Shown here in pieces: positions 54,885-63,307 of a stretch of 64,000 nt of DNA. Location: the NCBI GenBank assembly GCA_030147525.1, contig JASBVF010000001.1, positions 1 to 64,000 of the forward strand. The letters run 5' to 3'. This DNA comes from Bacteroidota bacterium (lineage in GTDB: Bacteria > Bacteroidota > Bacteroidia > Chitinophagales > Saprospiraceae). Every line of letters starts with the position of its first letter. The first letter of the stretch is position 1. The notes under the pieces are model-generated. The model saw only the letters and a list, made by a program, of their open reading frames with translations, ran no database searches and had not been told where the DNA came from. Position numbers and translations under genes: made by a program.

Positions 54885-55268
54885 TTTTAAAAAAAATTAA
54901 TGCGATCGAAGGAAAGCAAATGTAGCAAGTTTGACGGTTACGCCACATTTTGGGAGCAGGTTGATTGCACTTGAAGGTGAAATTGGGCAAGGGGCAGACA
55001 CTCGTTTGAAGCCCTGCACCGCAATAAATTATTAATTTATGGCATATTTTTGGATTGATTAATATTTACTCTTAGTAAAACACCTTCAAAGTCCTTGAAA
55101 ACATTGATTTATTAAATTTTTTCATAAAGTGAAAAAATGACTTAAAAAGACTTCTACCCGTTCCCCCACTGGACTTTTTCATGTTTTCTTGCTTATTTTT
55201 GGAAAAAATTTTACCAATACAATCACTGTGGATGAGGCTATTAATAGAACACAAACCACGAAGACGTA
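54885..55268. other. 384-base AT-rich leader region before rpoN
   Basis: Strongly AT-rich and without a credible gene. Two plus-strand TAnnTTTG matches (TATTTTTG at 55045-55052 and 55194-55201) are possible -7 elements for rpoN; neither has a proper -33. An AT-rich hairpin (ttttttca / tgaaaaaa, 55117-55137) lies between them. Confidence 0.45.
55194..55201 (+). promoter_or_regulatory. Candidate -7 element of rpoN
   Basis: TATTTTTG fits TAnnTTTG, 67 bases before ATG 55269. The distance would leave a short leader; no -33 TTTG is seen. Confidence 0.35.
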
Positions 55269-56819
55269 ATGCTGAAACAACAACTTACTCAAAAGTTACA
55301 ACAGAAATTATCGCCGCAGCAAATTCAGTTAATGAAGCTGCTGCAGATACCGACTGCCATCCTTGATCAAAGAATTAAAGAGGAGCTCGAAGCGAACCCT
55401 GCTCTTGATGAAGGCGACCTTACCGAAGATGAGTTCGGGGAAATCGGAAGAACGACTGAAGAATCTAAATCAGAAGGCGACCAGCAAGAAGGCGAAGTTG
55501 ATGATCTCGAACGGGACGAAACTCCACCTGATGAGGAAGTGCCGCTCGATGACTACCTGAATGACTACATGGATGACGACGAGGCCAGCTACAAATATCA
55601 AAGCGAACCTTACGGAACCATGCAGGATGATGAGAACAGGACTTTGCCCATTGCCGTTGAAAATACTTTTCACGAATACCTGGAGCAACAGCTTGGCATG
55701 CTTGATTTCAAAGAGGAACGAGAGGAAATCATTGCACGTCAAATCGTCGGAAGCATCGATGACGACGGCTATCTTCGCCGGGAAATTGATGCAATCCTTG
55801 ATGACCTCATCTTTTCTCAAAACATCAGCGCTACTGCTAAAGAAGTGAATTACTGGCTAAGTAAAATCCAGCGGTTCGACCCACCGGGTATCGGCGCAAG
55901 AAATCTTCAGGAATGCCTGCTTCTGCAATTGGAAAATAAACTGGCCAGGCCGGAAATCGGTTTCGAAGAAAAACTCGTCCTGCAAATTTCAAGAAGGCTC
56001 ATTGCCCAGTATTTCGATGAGTTTACAAAAAAACACTATCAGCGATTACAACGCCAACTGGGGCTGGCAGAAGAAGAGGACTTAAAAGAGGCCATTGATG
56101 AAATTCTGAAGCTTAACCCCAAGCCCGCCAGCGGCTACGTTTCAAGCACACGCAATCCGCACTATATCGTTCCTGATTTTATCATTATCAACAACGATGG
56201 CGAACTTGAGCTTACGCTCAACTCACGCAATGCTCCCGACCTCCACATCAACAACCAGTACCGGGAAATGCTGCGTGCTTACAAGCACACGGTGCAGGGC
56301 AGACGTGCGACGAAACAGGAGAAAGAAGCCATCATGTTTATCAAACAGAAGATTGACAGCGCCAAGTGGTTCATTGATGCCATCCGACAGCGGCAGCAAA
56401 CGATGTTCAATACGATGTACGCTATCATGAACTATCAGTACGACTATTTCGTGAGCGGTGATCAGAAACGGCTGCGGCCCATGATCCTGAAAGATATTGC
56501 CGACATCACAGGACTCGATATTTCCACCGTTTCGAGGGTGGCGAACAGCAAATTTGTCCAGACGGAGTTTGGCACCAAGCGCCTGAAAGATTTTTTCTCT
56601 GAAAGTCTTCAAACGCAGGACGGCGAAGAGGTTTCGACCCTGGAAGTGAAGAAAATTCTGACGGATATCATCAGCGGCGAAGACAAGAGAAAGCCATACT
56701 CTGATGAAAAGTTGAAAAACCTGCTTCAGAAAAAAGGCTACAACATTGCCCGGCGTACCGTCGCCAAGTACCGGGAACAGTTAAACATCCCGGTTGCAAG
56801 ACTTAGAAAGGAATTGTAG
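55269..56819 (+). CDS. rpoN: RNA polymerase sigma-54 factor RpoN
   Basis: 516 residues. Region I is Gln-rich (QQKLSPQQIQLMKLLQIP, about 11-28) and binds core and activators. An acidic region II follows at 45-110 (DDLERDETPPDEEVPLDD). The core-binding region includes LQECLLLQLENKLARP and the DNA-binding region DIADITGLDISTVSRVANSK. The RpoN box is ARRTVAKYREQLNIP near the C-terminus. Promoters using it need an enhancer-binding activator; none is in this window. Confidence 0.97.
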   Translation: MLKQQLTQKLQQKLSPQQIQLMKLLQIPTAILDQRIKEELEANPALDEGDLTEDEFGEIGRTTEESKSEGDQQEGEVDDLERDETPPDEEVPLDDYLNDYMDDDEASYKYQSEPYGTMQDDENRTLPIAVENTFHEYLEQQLGMLDFKEEREEIIARQIVGSIDDDGYLRREIDAILDDLIFSQNISATAKEVNYWLSKIQRFDPPGIGARNLQECLLLQLENKLARPEIGFEEKLVLQISRRLIAQYFDEFTKKHYQRLQRQLGLAEEEDLKEAIDEILKLNPKPASGYVSSTRNPHYIVPDFIIINNDGELELTLNSRNAPDLHINNQYREMLRAYKHTVQGRRATKQEKEAIMFIKQKIDSAKWFIDAIRQRQQTMFNTMYAIMNYQYDYFVSGDQKRLRPMILKDIADITGLDISTVSRVANSKFVQTEFGTKRLKDFFSESLQTQDGEEVSTLEVKKILTDIISGEDKRKPYSDEKLKNLLQKKGYNIARRTVAKYREQLNIPVARLRKEL

Positions 56820-56826
56820 CCTTCCA

Positions 56827-56887
56827 CACCGGCACAAAAAACGGGGCATACCGAAAAATTCGGTATGCCCCGTTTTTTGTGCCGGTG
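56827..56887. terminator. Bidirectional terminator, 29-bp perfect stem
   Basis: Arms 56827-56855 and 56859-56887 are perfectly complementary around an AAA loop, with a T-run in one arm and an A-run in the other. It separates the convergent rpoN and OmpA-family genes, eight bases after the rpoN stop. Confidence 0.93.
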
Positions 56888-56895
56888 GCTCAGGT

Positions 56896-58326
56896 TTAAT
56901 AGCCGCCTTTCCGGTCCCGCTTAGTTACAGGGATAGGATTTTCCATATCTACATCCATGTCAGTAGCTACCCGAAACTCTACTCTTCGATTCATGACGCT
57001 ACTTCCATTGGAAGGCACGAGCGGCTCATCCTCGCCGTTATAGTTCAGTACCAAACGGCTGCGAGCTATACCATGTACCGTAACGAGGTGATCAATGGCG
57101 GCTTTCGCTCTTTTAAAAGATAAATCCAGATTGTAAGCATTAGAGGCAGTTTTATCCGTAAACCCAGTCACGACTACCCGGATTTGCGGGTTCGACTTCA
57201 TCACCTTTGCTATACTGGCCAAGCTTCCGTAATCTGCATACCGAATTTTGTAACTGTCAATGCCAAAGTGAATAATGGGCAAAAACCAGTTCGTAATTCC
57301 ACCTCCGGACAAACTTCCCGACTCTGAATACTCTCTCAGCTTGTTGTCAATAATCCGTTCTACATCATCCTCAGTGGTGAAAGGCTTGTCGCCGGGTTGC
57401 TGAATAATGACTCTTTTCCCCTTCGCAATGTAAGGCTCGTCATCCTGAAAATTGGGAATTCCGTCGTTATCGCTGTCGAGTGCAACTCCACGTGTATCAA
57501 CGGCTACACCCGGCGGCGTGTTATTATCTGCATCGAGCAAATCAATCACACCATCGCCGTCGGTATCTGTAAGGTCAAAGGGTTGGCGGTTCTTCAACTC
57601 GGTGATGTCCTGGATAATAATATCCATTGGGTTGACCCAGTACAGTGGTTCTGCCAGTTTCTCCTTATTTCCGAGGTTAAAATTAAGGCGCACACTAGAG
57701 TAAACGAGTATGTCATTATCCTGCCTGGATACTCCATCCAACAGATCGGCTTTATTTCCAAAAATGGCTTGTCCTTTTGTTTCAAAACCAAGATTGAACC
57801 GCTCATTCACTCTGAAAGCCAGCCCTAACCCAAAATCAGCATGTGTTTGAACAGCCGGATCAACGGACCTGAGTTGGGAGTTAGGTTTTTTTATTGCATC
57901 TACCTCAAACCGGGTTACGCCTCCTCCAACAAACCCATAAAGGTTGGTTTTTCTGTTTGGCATATTATTCCAAACCAGATTATTTATCGAAACCAGCAAC
58001 TGGGCAGAGCCGGACTGAACGGTCGTCTCCGCTACCCCATCTTCTTTGTCGTCAAATTTCAATACCGTATACATACCCTCGCCCCGCATCGAAAAGACAT
58101 AGTCGATCGCCCGGCGAATGTGGAAACCGGCGCCCCAGTTTGGAGTGAAATCTATATCTGCCAATGAAAGAGCGGCGCCTCCATGCAGGCCAAATTCCCA
58201 CATATGGGCAGGCGTAGCACGGTAAGGAGCAGGCTGTGAAGGAGACTCATTCTGAGATGTGCCTGCAAAAGGCAACAGGAATCCGAGGGATAAGGCAAGG
58301 AAAAATGCCCTGTTGAAGTTAGTCAT
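56896..58326 (-). CDS. OmpA-family outer-membrane protein with TSP3-like repeats
   Basis: 476 residues. Signal peptide (LALSLGFLLPFAGTSQ), an N-terminal beta-barrel (about 40-235; EFGLHGGAALSLADIDFTP, FGLGLAFRVNERFNLGFE), calcium-type repeats DTDGDGVIDLLDADN and DSDNDGIPNFQDDEP at about 250-300. A C-terminal OmpA peptidoglycan-binding domain follows (IRYADYGSLASIAKVMKSNP, VVVTGFTDKTASNAYNLDLS, RRVEFRVA). It ties the outer membrane to the cell wall; such proteins often accompany gliding or T9SS parts but no such gene is next to it here. Confidence 0.93.
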   Translation of the reverse strand: MTNFNRAFFLALSLGFLLPFAGTSQNESPSQPAPYRATPAHMWEFGLHGGAALSLADIDFTPNWGAGFHIRRAIDYVFSMRGEGMYTVLKFDDKEDGVAETTVQSGSAQLLVSINNLVWNNMPNRKTNLYGFVGGGVTRFEVDAIKKPNSQLRSVDPAVQTHADFGLGLAFRVNERFNLGFETKGQAIFGNKADLLDGVSRQDNDILVYSSVRLNFNLGNKEKLAEPLYWVNPMDIIIQDITELKNRQPFDLTDTDGDGVIDLLDADNNTPPGVAVDTRGVALDSDNDGIPNFQDDEPYIAKGKRVIIQQPGDKPFTTEDDVERIIDNKLREYSESGSLSGGGITNWFLPIIHFGIDSYKIRYADYGSLASIAKVMKSNPQIRVVVTGFTDKTASNAYNLDLSFKRAKAAIDHLVTVHGIARSRLVLNYNGEDEPLVPSNGSSVMNRRVEFRVATDMDVDMENPIPVTKRDRKGGY

Positions 58327-58402
58327 AGGATTAAGAATATTAGGTGAATAATCGGTTTAAAAAAACTGGTCTTAATCGCTCAAGTGTGATGAGAGGGCTA
58401 TG

Positions 58403-58434
58403 CAAATATAACCTATTCGGGAAATAGTGCCAAA
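58403..58434 (-). promoter_or_regulatory. Promoter of the OmpA-family gene
   Basis: On the minus strand TTTG (58434-58431), a 20-base spacer and TATATTTG (58410-58403): a full match to the Bacteroidota promoter pattern. The ATG at 58326 is 76 bases downstream. Confidence 0.75.
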
Positions 58435-58448
58435 TAGCACTATTTCCC
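58419..58448. promoter_or_regulatory. 12-bp perfect inverted repeat over the -33 element
   Basis: gggaaatagtgc (58419-58430) and gcactatttccc (58437-58448) with a six-base spacer that contains the -33 TTTG of the OmpA promoter. Position and symmetry suggest an operator. It also lies 38 bases past the dehydrogenase stop, so a terminator role is possible, but no T-run follows. Confidence 0.6.
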
Positions 58449-58486
58449 TCGGTTCACTATACGTAAAAATTGCTTATTTAGATTTC

Positions 58487-59740
58487 CTACACGGCCACTT
58501 TTCCTATTTCCATCAACTTATGCAATGCTATTTCAAGGGCCTCTGATGAAATATGAGTCAATTGAGGGCTAAAACTGTGTACTTCTGACAGCGCCTGCCG
58601 TATCGTTCCTGACACATCCTGAAAAATGGCTTCATCTGTCATCTCCGCACTCGGCTGCATGAGGTAAGCAAACACCCTTGCCATGCCGCAATTAGCGATA
58701 AAATCCGGAATCAGGCTGAGGTTCTGGTCTGCAAACCCGGCAGTAGGGCCAAAGAATATGCCATCATCAACAAACGGTACGTTTGCTCCGCAGGATACCA
58801 CCTCAATTCCGCCTGCTATAAGATCGTCAACCTGCTGTCGGGTCACAAGTTTTGATGCAGCGCCGGGGATGAAAATATCTGCACCGAGCGTCCAGATTTG
58901 CTCGTTTGTTTCAGCAAACGACAGCATGCCCGGAGCTACCAGTTGATTGCGTGTCTTATTTACAAAAAGGGTTTTGATTTCTTCCAGGCCCATACCTTCC
59001 GGACGAATTACGCCACATGCCCGGTCAATAATCCCTATTATTTTAACCCCCTCAACAGCCAGATAGCAGGCAGCCGCAGAGGCCACATTCCCCCAACCCT
59101 GAATGATAGCAGTCTTTCCTTTCAGATTGCATTTTTTAAAAATATCGTAATAATGACGCACCGACTCCGCCACACCGTAACCCGTAATCATATCAGCCAC
59201 TGCATACTTGAACGGTCCGTCGGGAACGTACCTCGTATCTTCCACGACTTTCGAGCAACCATAGCGCAGCTGTCCCAGTATTTTGATTTTTTCACCACTT
59301 GATGTGCCACTGAAATGACCATTCACAATTCCCTCCTGCGGATGCCACAATCCCAGCGCTTCCGTGATGGGAATGACATCTTTGAGTTCATCAACATTGA
59401 GGTCGCCGCCCGTGCCGTAGTAATTTTTCAGAATAGGAAAAGCCGCCCGGTACCAACGCTTCAACACCTCCTCCCGGCGGGGGTCATTGGGGTCAAAATC
59501 GATCCCCGATTTCGCACCGCCGATGTCCGGTCCGGCTACTGAGAATTTTATTTCCATCGTTTTAGCCAACGAAACAACTTCCTCTTTCGTGAGGCCCTGC
59601 CGCATCCTCGTACCTCCTCCCGCTGCACCATTGCGAAGCGAGTTAATGACGATCCAGCCCCGTGCACCGGTTTCCGCATCGTTCCATTCAAATACAATCT
59701 CTGGTTCTTTTTCTTTGTACTTTTTAAGCAATTCCTGCAT
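58487..59740 (-). CDS. Glu/Leu/Phe/Val-type amino acid dehydrogenase
   Basis: 417 residues from ATG 59740; ATG 59776 would add 12 residues. N-terminal dimerisation domain with the catalytic Lys in GPDIGGAKSGIDFDP and upstream GAAGGGTRMRQGLT, then a Rossmann domain with KTAIIQGWGNVASAAACYLA (NAD binding) and SCGANVPFVDDGIFFGPT. It interconverts an amino acid and its keto acid with ammonia; exact substrate (Glu or branched chain) is not clear from sequence. Divergent from the arginase-fold gene. Confidence 0.9.
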   Translation of the reverse strand: MQELLKKYKEKEPEIVFEWNDAETGARGWIVINSLRNGAAGGGTRMRQGLTKEEVVSLAKTMEIKFSVAGPDIGGAKSGIDFDPNDPRREEVLKRWYRAAFPILKNYYGTGGDLNVDELKDVIPITEALGLWHPQEGIVNGHFSGTSSGEKIKILGQLRYGCSKVVEDTRYVPDGPFKYAVADMITGYGVAESVRHYYDIFKKCNLKGKTAIIQGWGNVASAAACYLAVEGVKIIGIIDRACGVIRPEGMGLEEIKTLFVNKTRNQLVAPGMLSFAETNEQIWTLGADIFIPGAASKLVTRQQVDDLIAGGIEVVSCGANVPFVDDGIFFGPTAGFADQNLSLIPDFIANCGMARVFAYLMQPSAEMTDEAIFQDVSGTIRQALSEVHSFSPQLTHISSEALEIALHKLMEIGKVAV

Positions 59741-59773
59741 GAGTTGAATTTTGGTTAGGTGAAAAATGACCGG

Positions 59774-59842
59774 CAAAAGTACATCGCCGAATCCTGCAAT
59801 TGTAAAAACACTCGGCCCAAAAATCCCGATTGTTTACTTTTG
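59774..59842. promoter_or_regulatory. Divergent -7 elements between dehydrogenase and arginase-fold genes
   Basis: TACTTTTG occurs on the minus strand at 59781-59774, 33 bases before the dehydrogenase ATG, and on the plus strand at 59835-59842, 74 bases before the arginase-fold ATG. Both fit TAnnTTTG and both continue GCC. No clear -33 element on either side. Confidence 0.45.
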
Positions 59843-59916
59843 CCAGTCTTAGCCCTGAGTTTCCGGGCTTCGGTTTCATTTTTTGAAACAATAAAAAATC
59901 AAGACAACCAGAACCT

Positions 59917-61017
59917 ATGCTTGACAACTGGCTGCGGCCCATCCATTCCGATCTCATCGATGAACTCGAACTTGAAAAAGAACAGTTTGGATCAAAAATC
60001 AAAAGTCACCAGCACAAACTTCCCTCGCTGAGAGACGTCAGCGTTGCCATCATTGGCATCGGAGAAGCAGAAGCCGATGCCGTCCGGCGGGAGCTTTACC
60101 CCATGAGTTTTCCCTTCGGTAAAATGAAAATCGCCGACCTCGGCAACGTCCGCAAAGCGGAAAATTCCTTCATCATCCCACTTTTGCAGGAGTTGCTGGA
60201 CAGTAAAATTTGCCCCATCATCATCGGCCACGACGGCAATTTCACCCAGGCCCAGTTCAAAGCCCACAACGCCGTCCAGTCTTCCGTCAGCCTCGTGACC
60301 GTCAACGAATCCATCCCGTTTCACCCTACCCAGGGCGAACTGAAGGGCAACTACCTCAACCCCATTTTAAACAACAAAAACCGCCTGTTTCACTTCAGCG
60401 CTATCGGCAGCCAGTCCCATTTTGTGGACGAAGCAGTTTTCATGGAACTCGAATCACGAGACTTCGACTGCATCCGCCTCGGCAAAGCCAAGGCCAGCCT
60501 CGCCGAACTCGAACCCTACATCCGGGACGCCGACCTCGTGAGTTTTGACTTAAATTCCCTGAAATCATCGGAAGCGCCGGGTGTCGAAAATGCCTCGCCC
60601 AGCGGCTTTTTCTCCGAAGACGCCTGCCAGATCAGCCGCTACGCCGGCATGAGCGACAAACTGACTTCTATCGGTTTTTTTGGTTTTAAAAAAGACCTCG
60701 ACCCCGGCAGGCAAACTGCCATGACGCTGGCCCAACTCGCCTGGTATTTCATCGATGGATTTTGCAACCGGAAAAACGACTTCCCCGCTTCCATGGACGA
60801 CCTCGTCGAGTACATCGTCGATTTCAAAGGCCACGACTACCATCTCACTTTCTGGAAAAGCAACAAAACCGGCCGCTGGTGGCTGCAAGTGCCCGCCAAA
60901 ACGAAGAAAAAACACGAACGCCACCGCCTCATCCCCTGCTCGCACAGCGATTACCTGCTGGCCTGCAACGAAGAACTCCCTGCCAGGCTGATGAATGCCA
61001 TGAAGCGGTTTTCGTGA
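59917..61017 (+). CDS. Arginase/formimidoylglutamase-fold protein lacking metal ligands
   Basis: 366 residues with the ureohydrolase (arginase) fold order, but the manganese ligands of active arginases are mostly gone. GGDHS is IIIGHDGNFT, DAHxD is TVNESIPF, and SFDxDxxDP is SFDLNSLKSSEAPG. The Bacteroidota annotation formimidoylglutamase fits by fold only. It is probably a non-catalytic or altered-function paralogue. The C-terminus is basic (KTKKKHERHRLIPC). Divergent from the dehydrogenase gene; no histidine-degradation gene is nearby, which also argues against a HutG role. Confidence 0.8.
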   Translation: MLDNWLRPIHSDLIDELELEKEQFGSKIKSHQHKLPSLRDVSVAIIGIGEAEADAVRRELYPMSFPFGKMKIADLGNVRKAENSFIIPLLQELLDSKICPIIIGHDGNFTQAQFKAHNAVQSSVSLVTVNESIPFHPTQGELKGNYLNPILNNKNRLFHFSAIGSQSHFVDEAVFMELESRDFDCIRLGKAKASLAELEPYIRDADLVSFDLNSLKSSEAPGVENASPSGFFSEDACQISRYAGMSDKLTSIGFFGFKKDLDPGRQTAMTLAQLAWYFIDGFCNRKNDFPASMDDLVEYIVDFKGHDYHLTFWKSNKTGRWWLQVPAKTKKKHERHRLIPCSHSDYLLACNEELPARLMNAMKRFS

Positions 61018-61232
61018 GTTTACATTTCATTTGAATAAAAAATTTAACGGCAAAACGCCTGCTTCACATTTTTTTCACGGTTTCTCCCGTGTCCGTCTTT
61101 TTTATTGTGAAAACGATAACCAAACCCCTGTCCCAATTAACAAATTCCTGCCGTCAATAGGGCGTCAATCATCCGGCGGCGACCCGGAAATCCGTTTTCC
61201 GAACCGCCCTCAACTTTAAAAATCTGACGGTC

Positions 61233-61949
61233 ATGCAAACAACAATGAAAACCACTGCCTTCGCTTTATTCATGCTTTTTACCCTCGCAGCCCAGGCACA
61301 GAAAATATCCCTCGGCCTGAAAGGCGGCGCTCAGCAGGCCAACGTCGCAGCGCCCGATTTCATCGAAGACGCATCTTTCATCCCTGATTTTAAACCCATC
61401 ACTACCGCCAACTTCGGCGTGGTTTCGGAGATCGAACTGCACCCGAACTTCGCCATCCAACCGGAATTATCTTACGTGATGAAAGGCTTCAAAGTCCACG
61501 AAAATTTTGATGTGGACCTGTTCAACGTGCCACTGCCCATGGGCGTCACGGCGATTTCAAAATTCCATTACCTCGAAATGCCCGTGCTTGCCAAGGCAAA
61601 ATTTGGCAATTTTTACCTGCTGGCTGGTCCCACATTCGGCTATGCGATGGGCGGAAGACTGGAAACCCGTGCCCGTGCGCTGATTGAATTTGACTTATTT
61701 GACACAAAAATCGACCTCGACGAGGTAGGCTACGAGCGCTGGGAAATCGGTGGCATGGCCGGTGCAGGAGTCTCTGTTCCCGTCGGCAACGGCGGCCAGA
61801 TTTTTCTCGACGCCCGCTACTCGCACGGTTTCACCCAGGCCTATGACATTCCCGTTGTGCGTGAAAAAGTACAGCACAAAAACTTCGGCCTGAATGTCGG
61901 TTTCATGCTGCCTATCGGCAAGAAAGCCCCTGCCGGCCTGCGGCCGTAA
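61233..61949 (+). CDS. PorT-like outer-membrane beta-barrel protein
   Basis: 238 residues (234 from ATG 61245). Signal peptide (TAFALFMLFTLAAQAQ), then the pattern of the small outer-membrane barrel family: ISLGLKGGAQQANV, VVSEIELHPNFAIQPELSYV, FHYLEMPVLAKAKFGNFYLLAGP and a terminal GLNVGFMLPIG strand. Role unknown. A 215-base gap separates it from the arginase-fold gene; I see nothing in that gap. Confidence 0.88.
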   Translation: MQTTMKTTAFALFMLFTLAAQAQKISLGLKGGAQQANVAAPDFIEDASFIPDFKPITTANFGVVSEIELHPNFAIQPELSYVMKGFKVHENFDVDLFNVPLPMGVTAISKFHYLEMPVLAKAKFGNFYLLAGPTFGYAMGGRLETRARALIEFDLFDTKIDLDEVGYERWEIGGMAGAGVSVPVGNGGQIFLDARYSHGFTQAYDIPVVREKVQHKNFGLNVGFMLPIGKKAPAGLRP

Positions 61950-61969
61950 ATCTGTTTTTCAAAAAAAAA

Positions 61970-61998
61970 ATGGCTGTCGGTATCGAACCGGCAGCCAT
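61970..61998. terminator. Bidirectional terminator
   Basis: A 12-bp stem (atggctgtcggt / accggcagccat, one G-T pair) with a five-base loop, preceded by a run of ten A and followed by a run of ten T. It serves the convergent barrel and sugar dehydrogenase genes. Confidence 0.92.
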
Positions 61999-62022
61999 TT
62001 TTTTTTTGAAAAAACTTCTCAA

Positions 62023-63198
62023 TCAGCCTTCGTAATAAATCCGGTAAATCGCATTCGCAAAATCATCCGACACGAGCATCGAGCCGTCGGGCAGGTGTTC
62101 CAGATCGACAGGGCGGCCCCACACCTCATCCGCCGTTTCATCCAGCCAGCCGGAAGCGAAAGGCTCGTAGCTCGTCGCACGGTTTCCGTCAAGCGTCACG
62201 AGTGTCACCCGGTAGCCGATTTTTTTGCTGCGGTTCCAGGAGCCGTGTTCGGCGATCAAAATCTGATGCTTGTACTGCTGCGGGAACATTTCACCCGTGT
62301 AAAACTCGACGCCGAGCGGAGCGGTGTGCGGCCCGAGTTTTTGCACCGGTGGCGTGAAATCGCTACACGGGCGTTTGTTCCCGAATCGGTCGTCCGGCAG
62401 GTCGCCCTGGTGGCAGTATGGGTAGCCGAAATGCATGCCGTCCTGCGGGGCGTGGTTGAGTTCGCAGGCGGGTAGGTCGTCGCCCATCCAGTCACGGCCG
62501 TTGTCTGTGAACCAGAGCTCGCCCGTCACCGGGTGCCAGGTGAAACCCACCGTGTTGCGGATGCCGTGCTGCACTACTTCCCGGTTTACCCCTTTGGGGC
62601 CCGAGCCGTCGGGATTGATCCGGGTGATGGAGGCGAAAATTTCATCGTCCTCTTCGCAAATGTTGCACGGGGCGCCAACGGGCACGTAGAGTTTCCCATC
62701 AGGCCCGAAGGCGATGTACTTCCAGCCGTGGTGCGTCTTCGACGGGTAATTATCGTTGACGACGACGGGCTTTGGCGGGTTGGCCAGTTGGCTTTCGATG
62801 TTTTCAAATTTCAAAATCCGGCTCACCTCGGCCACGTAGAGGTCGCCGTCCCGGAAGGCGACGCCGTTCGGCATCTTCAGGCCGGTGGCCAGCACGTATT
62901 TTTTATCGATTTTAAAATCGCCATCCTCGTCCCGCAGGGCATACACGCTGCCCTTGTCACGGGTGCCGACGAAGAGTGTGCCGTTGGGCGAACGGGCCAT
63001 CGAGCGGGCATTTTCCACATCGCTGGCGTACACTTCGATTTTGAAGCCGTCCGGCAGTTTTATTTTTTTCAAATAATCATCCAAAACGGAGGGGTTTTCC
63101 TCAATTTCCTTCGCCGCTTTTTTATCCGGAAAATTGACCGAATTGCAGTTGAGGATCGTGAAAACGAGCAGGAGCAGGAGCCAGGTATTATTTTTCAT
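62023..63198 (-). CDS. PQQ-dependent sugar (sorbosone/glucose) dehydrogenase-like protein
   Basis: 391 residues. N-terminal signal WLLLLLVFTILNC, possibly a lipoprotein (Cys18, with Asn before it, an unusual lipobox). The beta-propeller follows the sugar dehydrogenase family: GTLFVGTRDKGSVYALRDED, HHGWKYIAFGPDGKLYVPVG, NTVGFTWHPVTGELWFTDNG, ILIAEHGSWNRS and GRPVDLEHLPDGSMLVSDD. Catalytic His and Arg positions of the family appear present (HHGWK, HGIRN). It oxidises a sugar or similar alcohol in the periplasm, with PQQ as cofactor (family). It lies next to the dipeptidase gene on the same strand. Confidence 0.9.
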   Translation of the reverse strand: MKNNTWLLLLLVFTILNCNSVNFPDKKAAKEIEENPSVLDDYLKKIKLPDGFKIEVYASDVENARSMARSPNGTLFVGTRDKGSVYALRDEDGDFKIDKKYVLATGLKMPNGVAFRDGDLYVAEVSRILKFENIESQLANPPKPVVVNDNYPSKTHHGWKYIAFGPDGKLYVPVGAPCNICEEDDEIFASITRINPDGSGPKGVNREVVQHGIRNTVGFTWHPVTGELWFTDNGRDWMGDDLPACELNHAPQDGMHFGYPYCHQGDLPDDRFGNKRPCSDFTPPVQKLGPHTAPLGVEFYTGEMFPQQYKHQILIAEHGSWNRSKKIGYRVTLVTLDGNRATSYEPFASGWLDETADEVWGRPVDLEHLPDGSMLVSDDFANAIYRIYYEG

Positions 63199-63307
63199 GG
63201 TGAAATGTTTGGTTGAAAATGAGTGACTAATTTAAAAGGTGAAACCGGCGGTTGGGTTTAAATTTTCCTTCAATTTCCAATTTCAAAAAATTTCCAAATT
63301 TCAATTC

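Noticed and set aside
55072-55254. 60-codon minus-strand frame ahead of rpoN
   Set aside because: Lies in an AT-rich leader region, with Lys/Phe/Ser-rich random-looking translation.
61031-61219. 62-codon frame between the arginase-fold and PorT-like genes
   Set aside because: Low-complexity translation, no ribosome site, no pattern.
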